Assembly (NCBI GenBank): GCA_033239525.1
Contig: BSYO01000003.1
Coordinates: 24,135,716 to 24,199,715 of the forward strand
Origin: Nepenthes gracilis
Taxonomy: Eukaryota; Streptophyta; Magnoliopsida; Caryophyllales; Nepenthaceae
DNA length: 64,000 bases
Direction: 5' to 3'
Both the position numbers and the translations under genes were made by a program. Below, piece after piece: positions 1 to 9,879 of this stretch. Positions within the stretch are counted from its first letter, which is position 1; the number at the start of each line of letters is the position of its first letter. The notes beneath the pieces were generated by a model, which searched no databases, had not been told where the DNA came from, and saw only the letters and a list, made by a program, of their open reading frames with translations.

Positions 1-1041
1 TGATGGGTCCGGTAATCTGTGGGCCAGCCTAGAATCCAGTCTGCAGGAGAAAGAAGGGTCCAGGAAATAGCAGCCCAACGAGAGCTCCTTCAAGCCTAGA
101 ATCCAAAAGCACGCAAAAGGCCCAAATAGTTCGACCCGAATCAGCCGAACAGCATATGGGTTATAAGAGTTAATTAGTGGTCCAGCTCAGCCCACTCCAT
201 CTCAATAAATAAATCCAAACTGCGACTATTACCATGTGATCCCTCATGACTGTAGGAGTAAGAATCGCAGGTAGTAGCCACCAACTTGTCGCCCTGAGAA
301 TTATGACGGTGCAGAGTGTTAGGGGTGGAAGTACAATGATAGCTCCCTCAGAAACACAGAGCCATAGTGCTTGCAAACCTCAACAGTAGGCACATGGTGT
401 CGGCCACTCATGATCGCAGGGCCATGACCCTTAGGGCTGGCTAACTAACTCTCATTCTATAAATACATCCCTTCTTCCATACGGAAGGGGATCCCCTGAT
501 CGGCAATCAATCTAGCAGTACACAATACGCAACCCAATCAGACTGTGGACCTTCCATCCAGCAATCGACCAATCAAGTGCATTCAAGCACTTGAACATTT
601 GTATGCCTCTAGGGAGCTACCCTCTCAAACTCTCATTTTCAAAGCCACTTTTCCACGAGTGCAACTCTTATTCTCAAAACTACTCTCTCATGAGTGCAAT
701 TCTCATTCTAAAAGTTACTCCCTTGTGAGTACAAACCTCTCTAAGTCGCTCACCCATTGAGCACATGTAATAGAGCCTAGACCTCCACCAAACACTCAAT
801 CCCCTCATACTTGCATCTATGCATACTTTCTCATCATTCCATCTTTCTATTCGACTAAAAAAAATTACTGATTTGAGTGTCGAAGGATACACCAGGAAAC
901 GAGTTTCGCCATCCTCTGACCACTTGTTTATTAGTTGTTGTATGCAGGATTTAGATTCGAAGTAATGAAAACCATACCTGCTATCAGTTAGACTCCCGAA
1001 TTAGACGGCTCCCTAATTCGTTCAATAATTAGGATCCATCA
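1..1041 (+). repeat. LTR of a Tat-type Ty3/Gypsy retrotransposon (solo or 3' LTR)
   Basis: The block opens with TGATGGGTCC and closes with GGATCCATCA, which are near-perfect inverted ends with the TG...CA termini of an LTR. A TATA box (TCTATAAATAC, about 455-465) lies in the middle. A downstream motif near 869-890 (gatttgagtgtcgaagga) matches the equivalent part of the LTR at 29008-29656 (gacttgagtattggagga), so the two are related. No primer binding site follows position 1041, so this is a solo LTR or the 3' LTR of an element extending to the left. The target duplication cannot be checked because the LTR starts at the window edge. Confidence 0.7.
455..465 (+). promoter_or_regulatory. TATA box of the LTR at 1-1041
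   Basis: TCTATAAATAC lies about 455 bp into the LTR, the usual place for the U3 promoter, upstream of a pyrimidine-rich stretch. It suggests plus-strand transcription starting near position 490. Activity is not known. Confidence 0.5.
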
Positions 1042-1241
1042 GGATGGATGGGCATGGTGGAAGGGGAAGATGTAGGTGAGAGAAATATTTAGAGTTTAAT
1101 GGTGCTTTAGATCTGGGGATTTGTGCTTCTGTAGATTTAATTTTGTTATAGGGGGAGATGATTGGGGATGCCTTTGTGTGTAATTTCACAAAAAATATTA
1201 TTTACTAACCAATAATATCTAGGGTTAAAGGACTTACCCTA
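1042..1241. other. Unassigned spacer between LTR and palindromic insertion
   Basis: About 200 bp of ordinary sequence lies between the first LTR and the AT-rich inverted-repeat element. I see no open frame and no exon resembling the missing N-terminal part of the site-2 protease. It may be 5' intron or intergenic DNA of that gene. Confidence 0.4.
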
Positions 1242-1424
1242 TGTTTGGTTGTTGGAATAAGGTGGGAATCAGGTGGAAATAGAATTTCTATTCCCAGGGA
1301 ATAGATATTCTTCCGTTTAGTTACAAATTTAATTGGGAATAAATATTTTCGGGGAATATTTATTCCCACATTTATGGGATTATCTATTCCCACTTGAAAG
1401 GTAGGAATAGCTATTCCCATTATT

Positions 1425-1469
1425 ATTATTGTTATTATTATTATTATTATTATTACATTTTTTATTAAT
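1425..1469. repeat. ATT microsatellite, short left side
   Basis: A short run of ATT/TTA triplets ends in ttaat immediately before the left LTR. It matches the much longer ATT-rich tract on the other side of the retroelement at 9880-10240, so the retroelement appears to have inserted into this microsatellite. Confidence 0.7.
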
Positions 1470-2377
1470 TGTTGCGTCCCGATTTTCGGGGGTCCGGAGC
1501 AACACAAGTTTCAAGGTTTGGAGTTGGAGAGAGAGAGAGATTGAGTCCGGATTTTTACGTGAAAAACCTCCCCTTAAATGAGGAGGAAAAAACCACGAGA
1601 CCCTGGGCCTTTTTAAATGCTTCACTATGTGTAAGAATCGTACAAGGTACAAACTTTTGGGGATTTCTTCCCTTTCTTTCACTCGCTGGCCTTTCTCTTT
1701 TGGGGTTCCCCTTTTTGGAGTTTTCCTGGCTTTTTTGGCTCTCTTTTTGTTGGAGAGGAGGGAGGAATTTTTTCCCAAAAAAGGTCCCCTTAAATGAGAG
1801 CTCTAGCTAGGTATTTATAGAGAAATCTAGTTGTTGGAAATGTCCACGTGGTTCTGCTGGAAATGTCCACGTGGGCTGGGTGCCTCTGAGGAGGTGACCA
1901 CCTATTCTCTGCTGACACGACCATGCTTTGTGTCGGGCGTCTTTGGCGTGTGCAAGAAGCTAGCTGCCAACGCCGCTAATTGGCCATACCTTGTCAGGAA
2001 TGTCAGTCTTGAAGTGACAAGGCATGTTCCGGGGTTTGTTACTGACTACGGCGGTGGCGTGGTGCATGGGTTGCGTGTTCCTTGGTAACTGTGAAGCTGA
2101 GCTGGCATTCTCGGACATCAGGTAGAGTCCTCGTCCCTTATTGACCTTCTCAGCCTTTGGATGAGTCCGCGGACTAGATGCCATATCGCGCTTGTTCTCG
2201 GACGGAATGAGAAAGTTCTCGGTCGCTAACTCATTTGCTGACTCGCTAAAGGCTTTTGGGCTCATCGCGAAATGTCCTCGGGCTGCGTACATCTTACGAG
2301 CTCAGCTTGGGCTTCTCGGGTCAAGTACTCGTCCCCTTGCCCATTCTTTTAGGGACCCCGGGTATTGGAACCCAACA
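1470..2377 (-). repeat. Left LTR copy of the palindromic element
   Basis: Read on the - strand this 908 bp block begins TGTTGGGTTCC and ends GGGACGCAACA, matching the LTR at 8968-9879 almost base for base. It contains a TATA box near 1812-1820 and two G-box sequences (1844-1851, 1867-1874). It points leftward, out of the element. A normal element would have its LTRs in direct orientation, so this one is inverted. By its neighbours (polypurine tract and accessory gene on its inner side) it is a copy of a 3' LTR. Confidence 0.85.
1812..1874 (-). promoter_or_regulatory. LTR promoter: TATA box with two upstream G-boxes
   Basis: On the - strand TCTATAAATAC (about 1811-1821) is preceded by two CCACGTGG words at 1844-1851 and 1867-1874, 23 bp apart. 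G-boxes are known bZIP/bHLH binding sites in plants. The same arrangement occurs in the right LTR. Direction of transcription would be leftward. Confidence 0.5.
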
Positions 2378-2392
2378 CTAGCCCCCCATGCC
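2378..2392 (-). other. Polypurine tract next to left LTR
   Basis: On the - strand GGCATGGGGGGCTAG ends directly at the LTR start, the position and composition of the plus-strand primer of LTR retroelements. Its presence inside the left LTR shows that this LTR is a 3' LTR copy, not a 5' LTR. Confidence 0.7.
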
Positions 2393-2730
2393 AAAGGGTT
2401 CGAGATCCTCGATCGTTTGGCATGTCCTCGTAACACCACCGTCCTTCAAGATGGCTTTTCCCATGAGAATCATGTCACATCTTATGCCGATCGTCCGAGG
2501 AGTGATAACTTGTGTCCTCGGGTTTATGGCCAACCAAAATCTGGAGCCGTGATGTCCGAGAACTTCTCTCTGAGTCCGAGGATTCGTAGCGCGCGCCGTT
2601 TTAACCTTCGCGGAACATTAAATGCGTGGTGACAGTCATTACACCTTGGGAAGGCAAAGGTCATCATGTCTTCTTGTTGAATGGCCGGGCGACGCGTGGC
2701 GGCAATGATGGCGCTCTTTTAAATTTTCAA

Positions 2731-2740
2731 ACCTATAAAT
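2731..2740 (+). promoter_or_regulatory. TATA box of the left antisense accessory gene
   Basis: ACCTATAAAT stands about 120 bp before the accessory gene start codon at 2855. The same sequence in the same place precedes the copy in the right arm (8608-8616), and a similar box precedes the related gene at 37593, so it is probably a real internal promoter. Confidence 0.55.
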
Positions 2741-2854
2741 GGCCTTTCTTTCCTCACGGAACCATTTACGCCCGTTTCCCTTTCGTTTTCTTCTCTTAGC
2801 GTTGCCTTCCCTCGAAATTTTCTTGTGCTTTTCCGCCTTCATTTTCCGACATCG

Positions 2855-4213
2855 ATGGCGCCGGAGTGAGAGATATCGTTTCTCACGATGACGCTTGATA
2901 GGCTCTCGGAGATCCGGCTCGATATAAGATTTGGAATCACGGGCATGCTAATTAGGGCGCAGGACGAGGCGTTGCTCCCTCAGGATGGCTTCATCACCGT
3001 TTGGAAGTCCACCTCAAGGCGGGGCTGCGGTTCCCGCCGCCCAGAGAGCTTTACGAGACCATGAGGGCACTCGGGGTTCCTTCGCGACTTGACCCGAATG
3101 CAATAAGGTACTTGGTTTCCTTGTGCGTTTTCTTCCGATGCCACGAAAGCTTTTGAAGCGTCACCACTGGCCGAGGTTATGTTTTGCTTCACGCATAACC
3201 TCGACTGGATTACAATGACTCCCGGCCCGGATTATTCTCTGATGTGCGGGGGGAACCCTGACTCCACCAAGCAGTGGAAGGATAAGTATTTCTTCCTCGG
3301 AGTTCACGAGCACTGGGCCATCCCCATCTACGTGGGAAAGTGGCCAGCCGATGGTGTTCTGATCCTTCGATAGAGGAGAGGGAAATCGCGAAGGAGTTCA
3401 CGGACTTGGTGCTTGCCAATCTTGGGGGCTTCCATCTAAATAAACGCAGCATCTGGTTGTCGCCCGAGAACTTTGAAGTGGCAAGTGGGAATCACGAGGT
3501 CGAGGCCCTGCTGCAGCTCCTCGAGAAGTCCAAGAAAAGAGATCGAGGGGGAGGACGCGCCATTGAGGATAGGAAGTCCGGCGGTCGCCGGAAAGGAGCT
3601 CTGTAGAGAGCTTAGGCGCCCAGCCGCCCTCGTCGAGTATCCTCCTTCCGATGACGACGATGATGATGCTTTTGACGTCGTTGTTGATGATTTGGGAGAC
3701 GACGACGTGATTGCCCCTCTTTCCAAGAGGTCGAGGACCGTTACTCCGCCAAAGTCCCTGGGGACGGAAGGTCTTGCCCTGGCCTCCACATCTGGTCCTC
3801 CTGCTGGGTCCTCGGGGACAATTTTCCCGACTACGGAGATCTCGGGCGTCCAGCCCCTTAGTGATGATCCTGCTCCTGTTGTTCCTGCTGATTTGCCCTG
3901 TGGGGTCTCGGACATGATAGATCAACCTTCCGAGGACATGGTAGGCGGGAACTCTTCTGCGGGCGCAGAGAGGGAAACGACGGCTGAAACCGTTCGAGAG
4001 GCAGTGGAGGTCGAGGAGTTTGTGGCTGATCTGATGTCCTCTGATCCTTCTGAGCATCCTGCTGTAGTCCAAGTTGATTCTGGTGAGGTTCGGGAGGAGT
4101 CTTACGATGAAAAAATCTGTGGTGCCCAAGATCCCTATGCCTCCGAGGCGCCTTCTATAGCCGTCGAGCCCCCAGCCGTTACCCCTGATGCTAGCGCCCA
4201 TTGCCTGAGGTAG
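2855..4213 (+). pseudogene. Antisense accessory ORF (putative gypsy-type transposon protein), left arm, frameshifted
   Basis: This is the inverted copy of the accessory gene at 7140-8492. The start (ATG GCG CCG) has lost one C relative to the other copy, which gives a stop after four codons. Further shifts occur near 2990-3380. Recognisable pieces include the N-terminal block with CFTHNLDWITMTP (from about 3179) and YFFLGVHEHWAIP. An open frame follows from 3473 to 4213 with an acidic run (DDDDDD), a basic KRSR motif that could be a nuclear signal, and a Ser/Pro/Glu-rich tail. The N-terminal block resembles the Pfam 'putative gypsy type transposon' family. Such genes are known on the antisense strand of the 3' region of Tat-lineage elements, for example in maize Grande. 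Molecular function is unknown. Confidence 0.7.
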
Positions 4214-4890
4214 GGGTTAAGATTTCTAGGACGCCCGTCCTGATCCGAGCTCCCGAGACCACCGGGAGGCTTTTGTGAGTGGCGACCTCCTCGTTTCCCG
4301 TGTACTTTCATTTTTCCTTTGAATGTCTCTCTTGCTTTTCCTTCTCTGTCCTAATAGTTTTGCCCTTTGATGTAGCTTGACGTAGTTGGGAAGATTGGCG
4401 ATATTGGAGGGGGTTGCCCGGGAGTTTCTCGAAATGGAGGCCACGAAGACCGCCCGGTGAGGCGGCTTGAAGGGCGAGGAGGAGGCTAGAAGTAAGATAG
4501 CCTCGTTGGAGGACACCGTGAAGCTTCGTGGGCTCGCGATCGAAGACAGCCGTATTGTTTGGGACGAGAGAGAGGGAGGCGTCTATATCACCCGCGGACC
4601 TTGGGCCTTTATTGGAGAGTCTTGGGACGGCGTTCATATGTGCCGTGTTGATCATGCGTTTGATTAATCCGCGGTTTCCCATCATTTTTACTTGATCCTC
4701 AAACGCCAATGTCTTAACGGCGGAGGATTTATACGGGATGGAGGCCTTTTCAGCTCCTCTCGGCCGAAACCGCCTCGCGATCCTCTTTCTCCAGGGCCGT
4801 CAGGGCCTTCGGATCCGGCGGAGCCCCCTGAGCTTCACGAAGACCAGCCTCAGCAGGCGGAGTTTTCGGGGAGCCAGCCCCCAGCGTCTT
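4214..4890 (+). pseudogene. Putative intron and coiled-coil second exon of left accessory ORF
   Basis: After the frame closes at 4213 comes a stretch with a GT at 4211 and a pyrimidine-rich tract ending in AG near 4377, a plausible intron. It is followed by sequence with coiled-coil character (EEEARSKIASLEDTVKLRG, from about 4473). The right arm carries the same sequence inverted at about 6470-6990. The region is decayed and no continuous frame links it to the first part. The splice sites are inferred by eye. Confidence 0.4.
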
Positions 4891-4903
4891 AGGATAAGCA
4901 TAT

Positions 4904-4916
4904 GCGGGACGCAACA
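4904..4916 (+). repeat. 13 bp remnant of the 5' LTR
   Basis: GCGGGACGCAACA matches the last bases of the LTR (CGGGATGCAACA at 9868-9879) and sits directly before the primer binding site. This is all that remains of a 5' LTR in the normal position. To its left the sequence switches to the inverted copy of the 3' region. Confidence 0.7.
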
Positions 4917-4935
4917 TTGGCGCCGTCTGTGGGAA
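4917..4935 (+). other. Primer binding site
   Basis: TTGGCGCCGTCTGTGGGAA follows the LTR remnant. This is the sequence found after the 5' LTR in many plant Tat-type elements. The elements at 29008 and 60974 have decayed versions at the same place (TTGGCAACATCTATGAAAA and TTGACGTCGTCTATGAAAA). It fixes the plus-strand orientation of the original element. Confidence 0.8.
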
Positions 4936-5860
4936 GAGGACTAAAAGTCAGCTTCTCACCCTCCTAGACAACACCAGACCACGCTTCGACAATTTTTACA
5001 CAACCGCCAAGACCCCAAAGATGATGAGCCGAGACAAGATGGAGTCTCCGTCCCGGCAACGAGGAGAGTAGCGGTCCCGATGAGAAAGCTAGAACAAAAA
5101 GTGGATAACCTTTCAAGAACCGTCCATACCCTCCTCCCCGAGAGGTAAACGAGCGATCCAGGGAAGACACTTTGGCTCCACTAGTGCCCCGGAGCGACGA
5201 GGCCTATTGAGTTGAGGGATTACCTCAACAAGAAGAAATCTATGGCCGAGCCCCGAAGAAAGGGCTCGAGGCTCGAAGAAGGTCTTCGGACCCAAAACCA
5301 GCGAGCCGCCCCCCCGTACACAAGGGAAGGGGAGGAAAGAGAAGGCGGCGCTAAATGAAGACCCGAGACCGTCCAAAACAAGCCCGAGCGGACGTTCCTC
5401 GGAGGAGAGAGCCATCCGGTCCACTGCTCCCACCGAATCACTCACCAACATCCCGAGGCGAGATCGGGGAGGAAGAATTCTGAGATGGCCCGGGCCCCAA
5501 GAACCGGAAGGAAGGGCGACGGTGGGAATACTATTACCATTCTCCTACGGCCACGACACTTGCAGGAAGCTTCAGGCAGAGAACAAGCAGCTAGTGGCGG
5601 AAGGCTATCTTGGCGATTCTGTCACGAGGCATAGCCCCAGAGCAGCAGGGTCTTCACGCCACTCCCAAGGGCAAGGCTAGGATGGGCTTGGAACACGCCC
5701 GACTCGTTCTTAGCAACGCCCGATCTTGTGAGACTAATCTTGAACATAATTGTCTAGCAAGAGAGGACCGCCAAGATCGGAGCTTATGAACTAATGTAAC
5801 GTGAGGATTCAAGAGGGCCACGGAGGCCACACGGTGTATACCTCCATTCGTTATATCAAA
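4936..5860 (+). pseudogene. Remnants of gag and of the pol 3' end, pol deleted
   Basis: The stretch after the primer binding site carries gag-like pieces. LRDYLNKKKSMAEP (from about 5213) corresponds to LRDLLNEKRMAAPP in the gag of the element at 29008. A gag C-terminal motif, GHDTCRKL followed by AEGYLGDSV, lies at about 5550-5630. It is followed within a few dozen bases by a fragment reading AKIGAYEL (about 5770-5790), which resembles the extreme C-terminus of integrase. Everything between is missing, so the element lost almost all of gag-pol. Stops and frameshifts interrupt what remains. Confidence 0.6.
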
Positions 5861-5904
5861 AAAAAGGCTCCCTCAGGATTCAAAAATCTGCCTCGTCCGA
5901 AGCG

Positions 5905-6335
5905 CCCCGAGTCGAATTCAAAAACTTCGATTCCGTCCTCCAAAGAGGTCTTCAAAAACTTCGCCGAGCGGCCCAAAGGTCGAATTTAATAAAACTTCGA
6001 TTAATCCGAAGCCGCCTCAGAGGTCGAATTTAATAAAACTTGCCGGGAGAAGCGGCCCAAGAGGTCGAATTTAATAAAACTTCGATTCCCAGCGGTCCCA
6101 GTCGATTCAAAAACTCGGTTCCAGTCCGAGCGGCCGGGCTGGGGTCGAATTCAAACTCGATTAAATCGTCCGAAATGCTAAGAGGTCGAATTTAATGAAA
6201 CTCGATTCCGGTCAGAGCGAGGTCGAATTTAATGAAACTCGCAAAGTCGGCCCAGGTCGAATTCAAAAACTCGGTTCCGTCCAAGCGGCCCACGAGGTCG
6301 AATTCAAGAACTCGGTTCCGTCCCAAAGAATCCTA
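5905..6335 (+). repeat. Degenerate tandem repeat, about 10 copies of a 35-60 bp unit
   Basis: The phrase aggtcgaatttaataaaac, or a variant, recurs about ten times, usually followed by ttcgattccgtccgagcggccc. Copies vary in length and contain indels. The repeat lies between the pol remnant and the end of the accessory gene, where Tat-type elements often carry tandem repeats. It is present only once in the palindrome, on the loop side of the right arm. Confidence 0.8.
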
Positions 6336-6464
6336 GGGGCGAAGCCTCAACAAGCATGACGAAAAAGAAGAAGGAAGCGCGGCGAGATATCGCCAAAGAC
6401 TTAAGTATTATTCCATCAAACAACGCATGTACATCGTGTAAAAAAAAGGGGGATACCATATCCT

Positions 6465-6990
6465 CGGCTGGCTCCCGAAAACTCCGCTTCTTGAGGTGGT
6501 CTTCGTGAAGCTCTCAGCGATCCGAAGGCCTGATGATACGGAGAAAGAGGATCGCGGGGCCCGGCCGAGAGGAGTTAGGGAAAAGGCCTCCCGGTAATCC
6601 GTATAAATCCTCGCCGTTAAGACATTGGCGTTTCGAGGATCAAGTAAAATAGGAAACCTCGGATTAATCAAACGCAATACTCGGCACATATGAACGCCGT
6701 CCCAAAGATTGCTCTCGATAAAGGCCCAAGGTCGCGGGTGATATAGGCGCCTCGGCCTCTCGTCTGACAATCTGCCTGTCTTGGAGCACCAGTCGCCGAG
6801 CCCGAAGCTTCACAAGAAGGTCCTCAACGAGGCTATCTTACTTCTAGCGTGGCCTCGCCTCCGTCTCGCCCCTTCGGGCCGCCTCAAACCTCCTCCATTT
6901 TGGAGAAACCTGGCAACCCCCTCCAATTATCGCGTCAATCTTCCCAGCTACATCTCGAAGCTACATCAAAGGAAAAACTATTAGGACAGG
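6465..6990 (-). pseudogene. Coiled-coil second exon remnant of right accessory ORF
   Basis: This is the inverted counterpart of 4370-4885 with more small indels. The end with gggagccagcc (6466-6478, - strand) is where the two arms lose alignment. No long frame is open. Confidence 0.4.
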
Positions 6991-7139
6991 AGAAGGGGAA
7001 AGCAAGAGACCTGGGACATTCAAAGGAAAAATGAAAGACCTCGGAGGTCGCCACTCACAAAAGCCTCCCAGGTGGTCTCGGGAGCTCGGATCTCCGGGAC
7101 AAAGGTCGTAGAAATCTCAACCCCTACCTCGAGGGGGCG

Positions 7140-8492
7140 CTAGCATCGGGGGTAACTACTGGGGCTCGGCGGCTATAGAAGGCACCTCGGAGGCATAGGG
7201 ATCTTGGCGCACCATGATTTTCATCGTAAGACTCCTCCCGAACCTCACCAAATCAACTTGGACTACAACAGGGATGCTCGGAAGGATCGAGAGGACATCG
7301 GATCGACCCACAAACTCCTCGACCTCCACCGCCTCTCGAACGGTTTCGGCCGTCGTTTCCCTCTGCGCCCGCGAAGAGTTCCACTTTACCATGTCCTCGG
7401 AAGGTTGATCTATCATGTCCGAGACCCCACGGGCAAAATCGGCAGAACAACGGAGCAGGATCATCACTAAGGGGCTGGGCCCCGAGATCTCCGTAGTCGG
7501 GAAAATTGTCCCCGAGGACCCAGCAGGGGACCAAATGTGGAGGCCAGGGCAAGACCTTCCGTCCCCAGGGACTTTGGCGGAGTAACGGTCCTCGACCTCT
7601 TGGAAAGAGGGGCAATCACGTCGTCGTCTCCCAAATCATCAACAACGACGTCAAAAGCATCATCATCGTCGTCATCGGAAGGAGGATACTCGACGAGGGC
7701 GGCTGGGCGCTCTAAGCTCTCGGCCGTAGAGCTCCTTTCCGGGCGACCGGCCGGACTTCCTATCCTCAATGGCCGCGTCCTCCCCCTCGATCTCTTTTTC
7801 TTGGACTTCTCGGGCGGAGCTGCAGCAGGGGCCTCGACCTGTGATTCCCACTTGGCCACTTCAAAGTTCTCGGGCGACAACCAGATGCTACGTTTATTTA
7901 GATGGAAGCCCCCAAGATTGGCAAGCACCAAGTCCGTGCACTCCTTCGCGATTTCCCTCTCCTCTATCGAAGGATCAGAACACCACCGGCTGGCCACTTT
8001 CCCCCAGCAGACAGGGATGGCCCAGTGCTCGTGAACTCCGAGGAAGAAATACTTATCCTTCCACCGCTTGGTGGAGTCAGGGTTCCCCCCGCACATCAAA
8101 GAATAATCCGGGCGGGGAGTCATTGTAATCCAGTCGAGGTTATGCGTGAAGCAAAACATAACCTTGACAGTGGTGACGCTCAAAAGCTTCTCGTGGCATC
8201 GGAAGAAAACGCACAAGGAAACCAAGTACCTTATTGCATTCGGTTGAAGTTTGGCGAAAGGAACCCCGAGTGCCCTCATGGTCTCGTAAAGCTCTCCTGG
8301 CGGCGGGAACCGCAGCCCGCCTTTGAGGTGGACTTTGTAAACGGTGATGAAGCCATCTGGAGGGTGCAACGCCCTGTCCTGCGCCCCCGGAATTAGCATG
8401 CCCGTGGATTCCGAAATCTTATATCGAGCCCGGATCTCCGAGAGCCTATCAAGCGTCATCGTAGAAACGATATCTCTCACTCCGGGCGCCAT
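7140..8492 (-). pseudogene. Antisense accessory ORF (putative gypsy-type transposon protein), right arm
   Basis: From the conserved start MAPGVRDI (8492) this copy reads open for about 340 codons to 7467. It then continues in another frame to about 7156, so one small indel near 7480 breaks an otherwise intact gene. An upstream in-frame ATG at 8522 exists, but the start MAPGV is shared with the related gene at 37593 and is preferred. The N-terminal third has the family pattern LSEIRARYKI ... PDGFITVYKVHLKGGLRFP ... LQPNAIRYLVSLCVFF. The middle is Lys/Glu-rich with a six-Asp run and KRSR. The protein is probably nuclear, as reported for the Grande accessory protein, but its role is unknown. It is antisense to the element and has its own TATA box. 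Confidence 0.75.
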
Positions 8493-8607
8493 CGATGTCG
8501 GAAAATGAAGGCGGAAAAGCACAAGAAAATTTCAGTAGGAAGGCAACGCTAAGAGAAGAAAACGAAAGGGAAACGGGCAGAAATGGTTCTGTGAGGAAAG
8601 AAAGGCC

Positions 8608-8616
8608 ATTTATAGG
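8608..8616 (-). promoter_or_regulatory. TATA box of the right antisense accessory gene
   Basis: On the - strand CCTATAAAT lies about 120 bp upstream of the start codon at 8492. It mirrors the box at 2731-2740. Confidence 0.55.
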
Positions 8617-8952
8617 TTTGAAATTTTAAAAGAGCGCCATCATTGCCCTGGCCACGCGTCGCCTGGCCATTCAACAGCAGGACATGATGACCTTTGCCTT
8701 CCCAAGGTGTACGCGGCTGTCGATCACGCATTTAATGTTCTCGAAGCCCAAAACGGCGCGCTACGAATCCTCGGACTCAGAGAAGTTCTCGGACATCACA
8801 GCTTGATTTTGGTTGGCCATAAACCCGAGGACGCAAGTTATCACTCCTCGGACGATCAGTATGCGTGCAGCAAGATTCTCATGGAAAAAGCCATCTTGAA
8901 GGACGGTGGTGTTACGAGGACATGCCAAACGGTCGAGGATCTCGAACCATTT

Positions 8953-8967
8953 GGCATGGGGGGCTAG
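8953..8967 (+). other. Polypurine tract next to right LTR
   Basis: GGCATGGGGGGCTAG directly precedes TGTTGGG, the first bases of the right LTR. This identifies the right LTR as a genuine 3' LTR in plus orientation. Confidence 0.75.
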
Positions 8968-9879
8968 TGTTGGGTTTCAAATACCGGGGTCCCTAAAAGA
9001 ATGGACAAGGGGCGAGTACTTGACAGAAGCCCAAGTTGTCGGTTTGTCAAGACCTCGTAAGGTGTACGCAGCCAGAGGACATTCTGCGATGAGCCTAAAA
9101 GCCTTTAGCGAGTCAGCGAATGCGGTTAGGACCGAGAACTTTCTCATTCCGTCCGAGAACAAGCGCGATATGGCATCTTGTCCGCGGACTCATCCAAAGG
9201 CTAAGAAGGTCAGTAAGGGACGAGTACTCTACCTGATGTCCGAGAATGCCAACTCAGCTTCACAGTTACCAAGGAACACGCAACCCATGCACCACGCCAC
9301 CGCTGTAGTCAGTAACAAACCCCAGTACATGCCTTGTCACTTCAAGACTGACATTCCTGACAAGGTATGGCCAATTAGCGGCATTGGCAGCTAGCTTCTT
9401 GCACACGCCAGCATGCTTGACACAGCATGGTCGTGTCAGCAGAGTAGGTGGTCAGCCTCCTTGTAGGCACCAACAGCCACGTGGACATTTCCAGCAGCCA
9501 CGTGGACATTTTCAACAGCCAGATTTCTCTATAAATACTTAGCTAGAGCTCTCATTTAAGAGGACCTTTTTTGGGAAAAAATTCCTCCCTCCTCTCCAAC
9601 AAAAAGAGAGCCAAGAAAGTCAGGAAAATTCCAAAAAGGGGAACCCCAAAAGAGAAAGGCCAGCGAGTGAAAGAAAGGGAAGAAATCCCCAAAAGTTTGT
9701 ACCTTGTACGAATCTTACACATAGTGAAGCGTTTAAAAAGGCCCAGGATCTCGTGGTTTTTTCCTCCTCATTTAAGGGGAGGCTTTTCACGTAAAAATTC
9801 GGATTCAATCTCTCTCTCTCTCCAACTCCAAACCTTGATACTTGTGTTGCTCCGGACCCCCGAAAATCGGGATGCAACA
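8968..9879 (+). repeat. Right (3') LTR of the palindromic element
   Basis: This 912 bp block starts TGTTGGGTTTC and ends GGGATGCAACA. It carries a TATA box at 9528-9537 (CTCTATAAAT) and paired G-boxes at 9477-9484 and 9498-9505. It is nearly identical to the reverse complement of 1470-2377; scattered substitutions show that the copies are not brand new. It points rightward, toward the site-2 protease gene whose first recognised exon begins at 12316. Confidence 0.85.
9477..9537 (+). promoter_or_regulatory. LTR promoter facing the protease gene: paired G-boxes and TATA box
   Basis: Two CCACGTGG words lie 21 bp apart, each inside a repeated phrase (cagccacgtggacattt), and CTCTATAAAT follows 23 bp later. 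Transcription from here would run out of the element through the ATT tract toward 10400 and the protease exons. Confidence 0.5.

Larger units (their letters stand above)
1470..9879. mobile_element. Palindromic, pol-less Tat-type LTR retroelement
   Basis: Two LTRs (1470-2377 on -, 8968-9879 on +) lie in inverted orientation at the ends. Each is followed inward by a polypurine tract and an antisense accessory gene. The two arms, about 1470-4885 and 6465-9879, are each about 3.41 kb and near-identical inverted repeats. The loop between them holds the last 13 bases of a 5' LTR, a primer binding site, gag pieces and a tandem repeat. Nothing resembling protease, reverse transcriptase, RNase H or integrase is present. 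The flanks ttaat (1465-1469) and ataat (9880-9884) match at 4 of 5 bases, consistent with one insertion event. The element is non-autonomous and rearranged. Confidence 0.8.

Noticed and set aside
1380..1778. 132-codon frame on -, duplicated at 9571-9930 on +
   Set aside because: The duplicate exists because both frames lie in the inverted LTR copies. They run from just after the TATA box through R/U5 into the microsatellite, so they are untranslated LTR sequence.
7537..8396. Long + strand frames opposite the right accessory gene (also 3398-4201 on - in the left arm)
   Set aside because: They are shadows of the accessory gene, caused by its GC-rich codon third positions. They have no family motifs.
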